Under the pieces are notes generated by a model. It searched no databases and was not told where the DNA came from. It saw only the letters and a program-made list of their open reading frames with translations. Shown here piece by piece: positions 20,100 to 31,800 of a stretch of 64,000 nucleotides of DNA. This DNA is from Micractinium sp. NFX-FRZ. Its lineage: Eukaryota; Chlorophyta; Trebouxiophyceae; Chlorellales; Chlorellaceae. A program made the position numbers and the translations under genes. Where the stretch lies: contig JAPTJF010000038.1 of the NCBI GenBank assembly GCA_029339195.1, positions 62,001 through 126,000 on the forward strand. Reading direction: 5' to 3'. Each line of letters begins with the position of its first letter. Within the stretch, counting starts at the first letter, position 1.

Positions 20100-23000
20100 A
20101 TGCATTCGGTCCGGTTGGCGAGGTGCCAGCCCCAGCTGGCTGGGCGGCCAGCGGCAGCGGCGGCGGCGCAGCGGCAGCGGCCAGCACGCCTGCCGCAGCG
20201 GCGGCACCTGCAGCTGCTTGCGCCCTGCAGAGCCATGGAGGATTCGGATGCCGAGGAGGGCGAGGAGCAGCAGACGCAGGCGCAGCAGCAGGCACCGGCA
20301 GCGAAGCAGGTGCAGGAGCAGCAGCAGCAGGACGAGGTAGCCGTGGCAACTCGTGCATCCAGCGAGGCTGCCGGGCGGCAGCAGCAGGCGCGGCAGCAGC
20401 AGGCGCGCGCAGCGGCGCCCGCAGCGCCCGCAGCAGCGGCGGCAGCGGAGCCTGACATGGGCCAGGCTTGGAAGATGGGCCTGGGAGGCGTGGTGGCCCT
20501 GGCTGCATTTGCGGGCCTCGGCTTCCTGGGCCACCGCCTGTTCAAGAGCAAAGCCGTCACCGAAGCGGTCTCAAATGTGCAGCAGGTACATGGGGCCATG
20601 TTCTTTGGTTTTTCGTATCTCATCGTGCAGCATGCAGCGTGGGCAGCGGGCAGGGCGCACGGTACGCCCCTGTTGCTACCATTGGGCCTACCTTGCCCCG
20701 CCGTGCCTGCCGTCACTGCCCACCCCTGCCTGCTGTGCAACCCCTCCCGCCCCTGCTGCCCCCTCCCTGCCCCTCTCCCCACAGACGATCCAAAAGGGCC
20801 AGCTGGCCAAGGAGAGTCAGGCGCGGCTGAGCGAGTTCATGAGCACGCTGCGCAACATGCAGGTGTGCGGGTCGGCTGCGTGTGGGTGTATGGCAGCGAG
20901 TGTGCGAGGCCGGCGGGTGGGGCTGGGCTGAGGGCATGGCACGGCGGCAGGCTGGCAGGGAGGTGGCAGCAGGCAGCAGGCACCTGTCGTGCCGTTGCAC
21001 ACCATCGCCTCCGCAGCCCACCCCTCCCGCCTTCCTTGCACTCCGCATAACACAGCACGCCCTATCCCGCCTTGTCCACTTCCTCCCCTGCTTTTACAGA
21101 CCGCTGACCTGTCGGCCAAGAACCTGGGGAACGAGGGGTTTGCCTACATCGTGGATGCCCTCTCATTCAACGACCGGTGGGTGGGCAGTAGAACCCCAGA
21201 CACACACAGTTGCCTGCCTGCCTGCCTGCCTGGGTGCTGCATCCTCCGACCGACTGGCGCCTGTCCCTTGCCTGCCGCCCCCGTCGCCTGCTGCCCCCGT
21301 CCCCTGCCTGCCTGCCTGCCCTGCTTGCGAGCCCCAGGCTTACCGTCGAGCCTCCTGCGACTTGCGTCCCTTCCCACCCCTAACCCCAACCCCACCCCAA
21401 CCCCAACCCCACCCTGCAGCTGCGTGGCCGCCGACTTCTCCAAGAACGGGATTGGCGCCGAGGGCTGCTCCCAGCTGTGCACCGTGCTGGCCAACAACGG
21501 GTCGCTGCAGACGCTGCTGCTGGACACGAATGCGCTGGGGGATGAGGGGGCGACGCAGCTGGCCACGGTGAGGGGGCAGGGGAGGCAAGGCATGGGGCGG
21601 AGGAGGGGGTCTGCATGCTGCTGGGGGCAATTGCTGGGGGATGAGGGGGCGACGCGTCTGGCCACGGTGAGGGGGTGGGGCACGGGGAGGGCGGGTGAGG
21701 GGCTTGGGTGCTGCTGCTGCTGATGGCCACACATGAGCTTGGGGGCCGAGGGGGCGGCACCGCTGCAGCTGGGCGATTTGAGTGAGGCTCCGAGTTGGGG
21801 CTGATGGGAGAGGAGGCAAGGGCCTCGCTCGCTCGGGCAGTGCCCGGCTGCCCCACGCCATGTCTCCCCCTGTGCACCGACCGCGCTGCGCCCCTCCTGC
21901 TGACCTGGCCTCTGCACGTGCCCCCATGCAGACGCTGGCTGGCGGCAGCCGCATCACCACGCTCAACCTGTCGGGCAACAACATTGGGGATGCGGGGGCC
22001 AAGGCCCTGGCGGAGATGCTCAAGGTGCGGGCGGTGGGTTGGATTGGCCTGATACTTGTAGATTCGGCCTATTCCCTCCTCACCCTCTTAAAACCTCTCC
22101 TCCCCCTTCGACCTCCCCTCTCCCTGCAGACCAACACCACCCTGGAGGTTCTGGAGCTGAACGGCAATGTGATCGACTACGAGGGCATCGGCGCCATCGC
22201 AGAGGCGCTCGCACAAAACACCTCGCTCAAGACGCTGGGGCTCAGGTGGGGCCGGGTGGTGGGGGTGGACAAGGGAGCAGCGGGCCGCCAGTGTGTGCAA
22301 CCGTGTAAAGTGCCCGCCTGCAGCACCAGTGTGTGCGTGGGCACAGGCTGCATGCGCCGACAGCTGCTGGCGCAGGTGTGGGCGCCACGACATGAGCGTG
22401 CCACCTCCTGCGTGGCTCTCCTCCCTCCCGCCTTCAACCCCATCCCCCGCCCCTGCCCCGCCGCCCTGCAGCGACAACTACATCCAGACCCCCGGCGCCG
22501 CGCTGCTTGGGGCTGCCCTGAAGCAGAACAGCACGCTGCAGGTATGTGTGTGGGCGGGTGCCCAGGGTGAGTGAGATGCATGTGGTGGCCTCTCGCAGGG
22601 TGGCCCTTACAGGGCCAGCGGCAGCGCAGCCGCCTGCCTGCTGGTGCACCCCCCTGGCTCATGCTTCCACCCTGGAGATCACCGCCAAACCTCATGCCTT
22701 GCATGTCTTACGCACCTAATTGCCCCACTATGTCACTATGTCCCGTCCCTGTACCGCTGCCCTGCAGGAGCTGTATATCAAGGGCAACGAGCTGGGCGAC
22801 GAGGGGGTCAAGGAGCTGTGCACGGCGCTCAAGGGGCACAAGGGTGGGTGGGTGGGCGGGTGGGTGGGCTGGGCACAACGGCGTGCACAAAGGCAGTGCA
22901 CCGTTCGCCGATTCCTTCTTACTGCCCTGTCATATGCTGCCTGCATGGGGCCACTCGGGCGGTCGATTGCAACGCCATAGCAGGAGCCGGGGGCCTGCAA

Positions 23001-25242
23001 TGTCTGCCATGGTAATGCAACTCCTGTGGTGCTTGACGTGCTTGCCTGTTGCATTCCGCCACCCTCGCCTGCCTGCCTGCACCGCAGAGCTCAAGGCCGT
23101 TGACTTTGGGAACAACAGCATGGGCAAGGAGGGGGCGTCCTCGCTGGCCGACCTGCTGCGTGGCTCCAAAACCATTACTGACGTCAACATCAACATGAAC
23201 GATGTGGGGGATGACGGCGCCTTCCAGGTGTGTGTGTGTGGGTGGGGTGGGGGGGCGGGGGGGGGGGCAGGGGTGGATATGAGGAAGGGGTGGTTAGCCC
23301 GGGGGCAATTGGGGCGGCCACGGGGCGGGCCTTTGCTGGTGTTCACACATCAACGCTAGTGATGTGGGGGATCGGGGGATCATGAGGCATTCTAGGGGGC
23401 GCTCATGCCTGGGAGGGCCGCCCACCCCTGCATCCTCCTGCTCAACCAGCCAGCCACCCCACCTCACCCCACCCCTGCCCTGCCCTGCACAGATTGCCGC
23501 CTCCATCAAGGACAACCGCTCCCTCAAGCTGCTGGACGTGGGGGGCAACAACATCGGGGAGGGGGGCGCCAAGGCGCTGGCGGGTGAGCGAGCGGGCCGG
23601 TCCGCAGGGTAGGAGGCTGGGGCGAGGTGGGGGCGCCGCGCTGCTGTATGCTGAGATCACGTGCCGTGAGATGCGCCCCGGTATGTGCGCCGCTACATTG
23701 TGCTGCTGGCCCGGCCTTCCTTCTCAGCCACCCACCTTCTCACCCTCTCCCGCCCCCCGCCCCGCTCGCCCCCCGCCCCGCTCGCCCCCCCTGCCCGCAG
23801 CGGCGCTCAAGGGCAACGAGGAGCTGCGCACCATTGAGCTGAGCTACAACCCGATTGGGGCGGAGGGGGCCAAGGCCTTTGCCGACATCATCAAGTACGA
23901 CATGCAGGTGAGGCGGTGCCAGGTGGCGCCAGGTGGCGCCAGGGTGGCGTGCCACATTCTCAGGTTTGGCGTTTGTCAGAACAGGTGGCATCAGGTCAGC
24001 ACAGATTCCCCCATCAGCCACGCATGCACTTTGTATTCCGAGTGACTCGTGTAAAAAGGTGGCATGTATTGGGTTCGTGCGTCGTCCCATCCCCCCCTGG
24101 CTCACCCACCCCTACCCCCACCTGCGCCCACCCCCCCACGGCTGCAGGTGGAGACTGTTGGCCTGGGGTGGTGCAAGGTGGGGTCTGGCGAGGGCGTCAA
24201 GGCGGTGGCCGACATGCTGATGTACAACCAGTCCATCCGCCGGCTGGACCTGCGCGGCAACGGGCTGGGCAACGACGGTGAGTGGAGGGGTGGGTGGGCC
24301 TGGTGGGTTGAGGAGTTGGCGGATGGGATCATGCGTGAGCGGCTTGGTGTGCGCATTGATGATGCAACCAGCGCCGGCCCGTCCCAACCCCACCCAAGCT
24401 TTGCTGCTCCAGCCCCTCCACCCGCCCCACCCCCTCCCTTTTCCCCTCCCTGACCACCTCGCCCAATGTTTTGATGCACCCTTCCCCCCGCTGCCCGCAG
24501 GCGCCATCTGGTTCAGCCGCGGCTTCAAGGAGCACGCCAACGAGAACTTGCGGGAGCTGGAGCTGGGGTACAACGAAATCAAGGATGAGGGGGCGTGCGC
24601 GCTGGCGCAGGTGTGGGGAGGGCATCCGAGTGGTGTGCGCAAGGTGGAGGGTGCGATGTGCGCAAGTGGGCAGGGGGGTGGGGCACTGTGTCGCACGTCC
24701 CGATGCACCACCCAGCCCTTGCCCGCCTCTTGCGCGCCATCATCCTTTCAATCACTCACCCTGCCCCCCTCCCCTCTATCTGCTCCCCAGGCGCTCAAGG
24801 CCAACCCCGAGGGCGCCCCCAAGGAGTTCAAGATCAACGCAAACTACCTCACCAAGTTTGGTCAGGTGCGGAGCACGCTGTTTGGTTGGCTGCACACGTG
24901 TGCGTGCCCTCGGCTTCCCAGTGAATGGGGCACATTTCAGTCGCACAAGTGCGCTTGACCGTGGTTTGCCAGTGTTCAGAAACGCGTGCCCAAGGGCAGG
25001 TGGCATGAGGGCGCTGGCGGGCTGCAGCCTTTGGGGGAGGCAGGCGTCGGGGGAGCGGTGCCCCGCCATCTGCTCTTGCCCTTTGAGCCACCTCCTCCTC
25101 TCCAGGCCCTGTGCAATGCTGACCCGCTCTTCTGCCCCCCCCTGCTGCACGTGCTGTGCCTGTGCTGTGCCAGGTGGCGCTGACGGAGGCGCTGGACATG
25201 GTGTATGACATGGCCAAGAAGGAGATCGTCATCACCTTTTAA
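20100..25242 (+). CDS. Membrane-anchored leucine-rich-repeat protein (ribonuclease-inhibitor type)
   Basis: Fifteen phase-consistent exons give 621 aa: 20100-20585, 20785-20862, 21100-21176, 21420-21567, 21932-22024, 22130-22245, 22472-22541, 22768-22843, 23088-23227, 23493-23583, 23801-23907, 24148-24277, 24501-24610, 24791-24865 and 25174-25242. The N-terminus (MHSVRLARCQPQLAGRP, Arg/Ala/Gln-rich, no acids for about 45 residues) looks like a plastid transit peptide. An acidic/Gln-rich stretch follows, then one hydrophobic span (MGLGGVVALAAFAGLGFLGH). From about residue 190 on there are roughly a dozen RNI-type repeats such as TLNLSGNNIGDAGAKALAEM and LELNGNVIDYEGIGAIAEAL, mostly one per exon. 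It lacks NB-ARC, kinase or F-box parts. RNI-type repeats bind proteins; the partner is unknown. Plastid membrane location is inference. A tandem duplication of the exon 4 donor border lies at 21535-21675. Confidence 0.88.
21535..21675 (+). repeat. Tandem duplication of an exon end with its 5' splice site (LRR gene)
   Basis: The end of exon 4 with its donor (GATGAGGGGGCGACGCAGCT, GGCCACG then GTGAGGGGG) recurs 99 bp downstream within the following intron with two base changes. Use of the second donor would retain about 99 nt. The first donor was chosen because it keeps the repeat length and phase with exon 5. Confidence 0.85.
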
Positions 25243-25392
25243 GTCAAGACAATGTCCCCCCTTTTGGATGAGGCACCGGTTGAAGCAGATGCTATGCGCG
25301 CGTGAAGCAAGGAGCGACCAGGGGGCGGCAACGACATGGGGCCTGAGGCCGCCGCCCCATCCCTTTCTCTCATTGCTGTGGAAGCTTGCACA

Positions 25393-25397
25393 TGTAA
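25393..25397 (+). terminator. TGTAA polyadenylation signal, LRR gene
   Basis: TGTAA lies 151 nt after the LRR stop codon, a good distance for an algal 3' UTR. Confidence 0.6.
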
Positions 25398-25440
25398 TCT
25401 GAATGAGAGAGAACATGTTTTTCTAACAAGAGCCCCTTAG

Positions 25441-25527
25441 CACGAGGTGCTGCACGCAAAGGCGTACGAATACCCACAGGAGATGACGCTGCGGCTGGAG
25501 GTGCCCGCGCGGCTGGGTGGCGGGTGA
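25441..25527 (+). pseudogene. Short coding-like fragment, possible exon relic
   Basis: Directly after an acceptor-like CCCCTTAG, 28 codons are open (HEVLHAKAYEYPQEMTLRLE onward) before a TGA. The composition is protein-like rather than low-complexity and unlike both neighbours. No donor, start codon or partner exon is evident. It could be a relic exon or chance. Confidence 0.25.
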
Positions 25528-25879
25528 CGGGCCTGGAGGCGGGGCAGCGGTACCCCATGCAAGACTTCATTGATCGCGGCCTCGGTCTTCCTGCAGCGTT
25601 ATTCTTCACATCGGGACATCGCACAGGTGAACACGAGCGCCTGCCTGTGAGCCGCCTTCCGCGATCAGCTGTTTCGATTGAGCACGCAGAGTTCTGCGGC
25701 TGCTAGCTTCGCTCGTGATTTCAGAATCGTCACTGCATTGATTCAAATCAAGCAGGTGCGGTCGCGGTGCACTCGGCTGTTCCGCAGGGCTTTCAGCTAC
25801 CGCTGCCTGTCGCGCCTGCACCGCCTGCACTGCTGCAGACAGGTGCCGCACCTCCGTCCAAGGCCCGGGCAGCAGCAGA

Positions 25880-28800
25880 ATGCAGCCCACGCCACCCCCT
25901 GGTCCGCCGCGGCGGCAGGGCGACAGCGGCGGCAGCGGAGCAGGTGGTGATGACAGCGGCGCGGGTGGCAGCGGCAGCTCGCAGAAACGGCCGTACTGGC
26001 GCAACAAGGGCGGCAGAGGCGAGCCGCCACCCCCACCACCTCCGGGCCAGCCTCCCCCCCATCAACAGCATGGCCAGTATGGGCAGCAGCCATACGGCAC
26101 CCCACCGCCGCCACCACAGCACACGGGTGGGCGGCACGGCCGCGGTGGTGGGCGTGGCAGCCAAGGCTATAACAATGGATATGCCAGCCCGATGCCTCCC
26201 GGAGGCAACACGCCACCGCCACCGCCGCCCCCTCCGGGCCTGTCTAGCGCCGGGCGCGGGCGCGGCAGTGGCCGGGGCGGCGGAGGCCGTGGCAGCGGAG
26301 GCCGGGGCGGCCGTGGCAGCAGCGCAGCAGCCGGGGCTGTCAGCACCCCACAGAGCGCGCCTCGCTGGCAGCGGCGCAGCAGCGACGGCGGCGGCGGCGG
26401 TATGCCACAGGGCGGCACGCCCTACGGCACGCCTCCCAGCAGCAGCTTTGGCGGCCGCCAGAACGGCAGCGGTGCCGCGACCGGCAGCGCGCACAAGCCT
26501 GGGCGGCGGGGGCAATGCTACAAGGAGCACCTCGACGGCACGCTCCTGCAGGTGGGAGGGGATGGGGTGAGGTGGACAAAGGAGGCTGCAGGCAAGCAGG
26601 CAGACAGGATGTAGTGCTGTGCTTGAGATGTCGGGTGATTAGTAAGTAAGGTGCCCTGTGCCCCCTGTGCGCAAACAGTCTCAGTTGCACCGCCCCCGCG
26701 CTGCCCCGCCCTGCAGCAAGGCCTGAAGGCTGGGGCGCTGTTCCGCGTGCCCTTCCGCACCAACCCCTCGGACCGCACCCAGGGATACTGCACCCTGCCG
26801 GGCCTGCCCACAGACGTGTTTGTGCGGGTGAGCAGAAGGCGGACGGGGCGCGATGAGGAGGGAGGGGAGGGGCAATTCTTGAGCAACACAAGTGCAAGAC
26901 AAGAGCGCGGTGGGAGGGTGCTGAGCGGGTGCGGGATCTGTCCTGGGCCGCCTCGCCCGCACCCGAGGGGAGCGCCCTCCCTCCACCCATCAAATACTTG
27001 CGCGCCCCACCCTAGTGCTGTGCTGTGCTGCCTGTGCTGTGCCGCCCCTCCCATGACTTGCAGGGGCTGAAGTTTCAGAACCGGGCAGTGGAGGGCGACG
27101 AGGTGGCCATCCGCCTGCTGCCCCCCACAGAGTGGTACCAGCTGTCCAGCAGCAAGGCGGCGGCAGAGGCAGCAGGAGGAGCTGCCAGCCAGCCAGGGGC
27201 GCCTGCCAGCAACGTGGTGCCGCTGCCGTCGCGGCTAGGGCCGGGTGCAGGGGCAGCAGCTTCCGCGCCGCCGGCCACCCCGCTGACTGCGGCGCTGCGG
27301 GCGGGCCCTGGCGCCATGACGCCACCAGCCTGGGCAGGTGCGCTGCTCAAGCAGCACCGCTGTGCGAAAACCGCTGCCAGGCACCCTCTCTGCCAGCCTC
27401 CCTACCTCCCATGCTGGGTGGTTGGGTAGCGGATGTGTGCACTGGATGGTGGGAAGAGCCGTCCAGCGCTCCTCCAGTGCCTGCCCGCCTCCCTGCCTGC
27501 TTGACCTGCAGGCGCCGCCGAGCAGCGGCGGCCGACGGGCGACCTGCTGGCCTCCCCAGCGCTGCTGCCCTCGGGTGTGGGGTGGGGTGGGGTGGGGTGG
27601 GGTGGGGCGTGCCGTGCTATGCCGGCACTGCCCTGTGTGCATGCAGGAAGGAGGGCCACAGAATACAGTTGTTTGCCAGTTCCCACACATGCTGCGGGGG
27701 TGTATCACACTGGGGGCAGTTGTTTTCGCTGCACACATTGAGCCGCTGCGCATGCTGAGCGCCTGCTCATCACCCGCCTGTGCTCCCCTGCCTTCTGCCT
27801 TGCTGCTGACTCCTGCCTGCCCACAATTGACAGCACCTGCTTTCGACGCCTTCACTCGTAACTGCAGCCAGCGGGGGCGACCTGGGCGTGGCTATGGGTC
27901 CCTCCTCCCTGCGGGCACATGCCCTGGCGGGCGGGCTGGAGAGCGAGAGCGAGAGCGAGAGCGAGGGAGGTGAGTGGGCAGGCAGGGCGGCAGGGCGGGA
28001 GGATCCGAGGAAAGCACCCGCACACCGCAGCGCGGGGCATGCAATCACAGCCCTCTGATGCCGCATCTGGTGCTGGTGCTGGTGCTGGTACTGCCATGCC
28101 ACTGAGTCTCTGCGTCCTCGGCAAGGCCTGCACAGCTGCTCACGCTGCCATCCTGCCGTCTCGCCCGCCCGCCTGCCTGCCTGCCCGCAGGCTCCGTGAG
28201 CAGCGAGGGCGGGCTGGCGGATGAGGAGCAGGAGGCGCTGATTGCGGTGGTGGAGGAGGATGTCATGGTGGGGAGGCCAGGGGGCTCACGGTTGCATGGT
28301 TTTGTGCGGTAGACTCGTACAATATGTAGGCAGCCGGTCGTGATGGCTTTCTTTGGGAAAGAAAAGACCTCGTGGTGTGGGGGGCATAGGGGGCGGGGGG
28401 GCCGGGGCGGGGGGCGTGGGGTGTGCTGGTGAGGAGAGATGGTGCTTGAGTGGCTCTGGCCATGGCTTTCATTCGGCACGAACTGCCGCTGCTGCTTGTT
28501 GTTGCTGCTGCTGCTGCTGGGCCTGCACCCGGACGCTCCCCTGCACTTGCTGCCTGCTGATGTTGATGTCCCTGCCAGTGCTTCCATGCTTCACTGCCGC
28601 TGCTGCTGTCATCTCCTGTCTCACTGCTGCAGGGCCTGCACCTGGACACCGACATTGCCTCCTTCATGGAGGCAGACCGAGCCCAGGCCCAGCGGCCACA
28701 CGCGGCGGGCGCGCAGCAGCCTGGCGGCGAGGCAGCTGCGTCAGTGGCAACACTAGGTGCACCGGGCCCTTCCGCCGGCGTGGCGCCGCCCAAGGCGCGG

Positions 28801-31800
28801 CCGGTGCAGCAGCCGGCGCAGCCAGAGGCGGCGGCGGAAGATGGGGAGGCAGGGGTGGAGTCGATGGTGGACTTCCTGCTGAGGCGCCAGCTGTCCCCTG
28901 CTGCTGAGCCCACTGTGGACAGCGCAGCAGGCGACAGCGTGGCAGCAGGCGGCAGCGGCTTGCCTGATGCCGGGCTGCGAGTGGACCCCTGCCTGCACAC
29001 GTGGCACCCGGTGGGGCAGGGCAGCGAGGCGGCTGTGAGCCACGTGGTTGACCGGCTCAAGCAGATGGAGGTGGGTGGCCAGAAGGGGGAGGGGCAGGGA
29101 GCTGGGGGGGCAAGGAAGGGCGGGGGCGGCAGAGGGAAGAGAGGGTGTGGCAGGGTGTGGCCAGCCGCCTGAACAGCACGGCTGGGCCGCCAGCCCTGTG
29201 TGCGCTGTGTGCGCTTGCACCGCCTGGGCTTGCACTTGCGCCCGCTTGCCCTGCTTTGTGCCGCCAGGCCGCTGTTGAAGGACACAGGAGCAGCGCCAAG
29301 TTGAAATGGATGAGAGGTGAATCAAGCACACCTTGAACTGGCACCTTGCTGCTGTTCCCTGCAGGGGTGGCGCGTGACTGGCGAGGTGGTGGCGGTGCTG
29401 GAGCCCTCACGCCGCCGCGAGTCGGTCGTTGGTGCGTGCCTGCCTGCTTGGTGCTCTCCTGCCTCCCCGCCTGCCTCGCTGGAACCCTTCTTGCGTGCGC
29501 TTCACCTGCCGTGGGCACCCCGGCCTTTCTGGCTGCCACACGCTCGCAGTGCTCCCCCGCCAAGCCTGCCACCTGCTGCTGCGCACACGTGCCTGCCACG
29601 CTCTTGCACCCCCTGCTGCCACGCTTTGAGCAGAAATACCCCCCGCCTGCCCCTCCCCTCGCCCACCCTTCCCCGCCCGGCAGGCGTGCTGAAGCAGGAG
29701 GGTGAGAAGGACACGGGCACTTTCTTCCTGGTGCCCTGCGACCCGCGCATGCCCCGCATGATGGTGCGCTCGGCAACCATGCCAGCGCAGATCAAGCAGG
29801 TGAGGCTGGTTTGCTGCTGTTTGCACATGTCTGTGAGCACATGTCTGTGAGCACATGTCTGTTAGCACATGTCTGTTAGCACATGTCAAGCTGACACAGC
29901 ACGATCTGCGCATGTCTTGCTTAGTAGCGGGTGGTTGTTGGTGCGCTGAGGAAGGCAGGCCTTATGCCAGGTCAAGCAGGCGAGGTGGGCACACCAGTGC
30001 ATGGATGGGCAGTTGCTCAACCTCGCGTGCTTGCACCCCTTTCAGCCCCGCCCGCCTGCCCGTCCTCTGCACTGCACCGCTGCAGGCGCTGAAGCAGGAG
30101 GCGCAGACTGCTGAGCTGGCGGCTCGCACGCTGGTCAGTGCCCGCATGACCTCCTGGGATGCTGCCTACCCTTTCCCACTGGCAGAGGTGAGGCCGCCCC
30201 GCCCCTTGCTGCCCTCCCACACAACCCCACCCCCTCCTGTTGCTACTCCCCCCTGCCCCTCGCGCCTGTGCCTATCCGCCTTGCGCTTACAGGCAGGGTT
30301 CCTTCTCACGGGGGCCATATACTTGCACTGGCCTGTCCGTATCCCCGCAACAGCCGAGTTCCTCCAGCCCACTGTCCCCCACCCAGCTCCCCATCCCTGC
30401 ATGGGGCCCTCTAGCGTGCTCCCCGTGCTAGCCCACACTGCCTACCTGCTCACGTGCTGCTGGCCTCTCATGCCCTCTGTCCACGCTGCGCTGGGCTGAC
30501 CGCAACAGGTGCGCGAGTCGATTGGGCAAGCGGGCGACCTGGCCAGCGAGACGGCGGCGCTTCTGTCCATGGAGCAGGTGCAGGATGACGACCAGTTCAC
30601 GCCAGAGGTGACAAGGGGACGGCTTGTACTTCGTTTCGCTGTGGAGTGTTGTGGAGTGCATGTTTGTGGAGGCCAGCGGGGAGGAAGGGAGGCAGGGATG
30701 GAGGCGGGGGCAGGGGCCAGACGGTGGTCGGTTCATGCCAGATGCGGGGTGTGGCGGGGGGCCGAGGGCCCAGGTCTGATCGGCAGATTACTTAGAGTGC
30801 GTGCACGAGGCCACGGGCAAGGAAGGGGAGGGGGGACGGAGCTGGGGGTGTCCACGCAACCCCCACACCGTCTCTCGGCTGCCCTGCGCTTTGCCCTCCG
30901 ATATCACACGAACCTCCTCCTCTCCCCCGCTTCACGCCTCACTTTGCAGGTGCTGGCCTGCCTGCCGCCCACCCCTTGGTCCATCAGCGAGGAGGAGCTG
31001 GCCAAGCGGCGCGACTTCAGGCAAGGCTGCCGGCCCTGCTTGTGCCTCTCAGCCCTCTTGCCTTGCTTGCTGCTGTGCTCCACAGCGTGCCGCTGCTTGT
31101 TTGGCGGTGTGCAGGGGCACAGAGTGTGCGAGCGGCCTTTGCTTGCATGCCCTGCTGCTGTGCGCTGCTAATGGACATTGCCCTTCACTGCCCTTGCCTC
31201 TCCCTCGGGGCCATAAAAGCAGCTCTGTGTGTAACCTAGCGCTGCAGCTCGTGCCTTCCAATCCTATGATCAAGATTGTCCCCCTGCTGCCCCTGCTGCA
31301 GGCAGCACCGCATCTTCAGCATTGACCCGCCCACAGCCAGGGATCTGGATGACGCACTCTCAGGTGCCTGCCCCGCCCTGCCCCGCCCTGCTGTCAATGC
31401 CCTGCCCCGCCCTGCCTGGCCATGCCATGCTCAGCCATGCTCTGCCTGCCTTATCCGCCGGGTCCGCACCTGCATGCTTGGGTAGATAGAGCCACACCCC
31501 ATTCTCACCCTATTCTCACCCCATTCTCACCCCTCCCTGCCGCCTGCCCCCGCCGCCCCCGCCGCCCCCCCCCTGCAGTGGAGGAGCTGCCGGGCGGCGG
31601 CTACCGCGTGGGGGTGCACATTGCTGACGTGTCCCACTTTGTGCTGCCCGGCTCGGCGCTGGACAAGGAGGCGCAGCAGCGCAGCACCTCGGGTGGGTGG
31701 GCGGGTGGGTGGGCGGGGCGCAATGGGTGGGTGGTAGAGGGGTGGGAGTGGGTGTGAGGCCGAGGAGCGGGGGTGGTGCTGCTTGTGTGCAGTGGGTTCA

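Larger units (their letters stand above)
25243..25879. other. Intergenic region between LRR and DIS3L2 genes
   Basis: The two genes are in tandem. The stretch holds a TGTAA at 25393-25397 and one short coding-like fragment at 25441-25527, listed separately. I see no other feature. Confidence 0.5.

Noticed and set aside
21379..21416. CCCTAACCCCAACCCC tract, possible telomere repeat
   Set aside because: It is an irregular C/A-rich pyrimidine-like tract before an acceptor and does not follow the CCCTAAA unit.
27868..27969. Alternative DIS3L2 exon starting about 30 nt earlier (acceptor at 27833)
   Set aside because: Its frame would read an Arg/Glu repeat and then lose continuity. The acceptor at 27867 gives the acidic ESESESE reading and keeps phase with the next exon.
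29268..29316. Possible extra DIS3L2 exon
   Set aside because: It has acceptor- and donor-like ends, but including it breaks the phase into the next exon (29365). Direct joining of 29070 to 29365 keeps frame and the expected cold-shock sequence.
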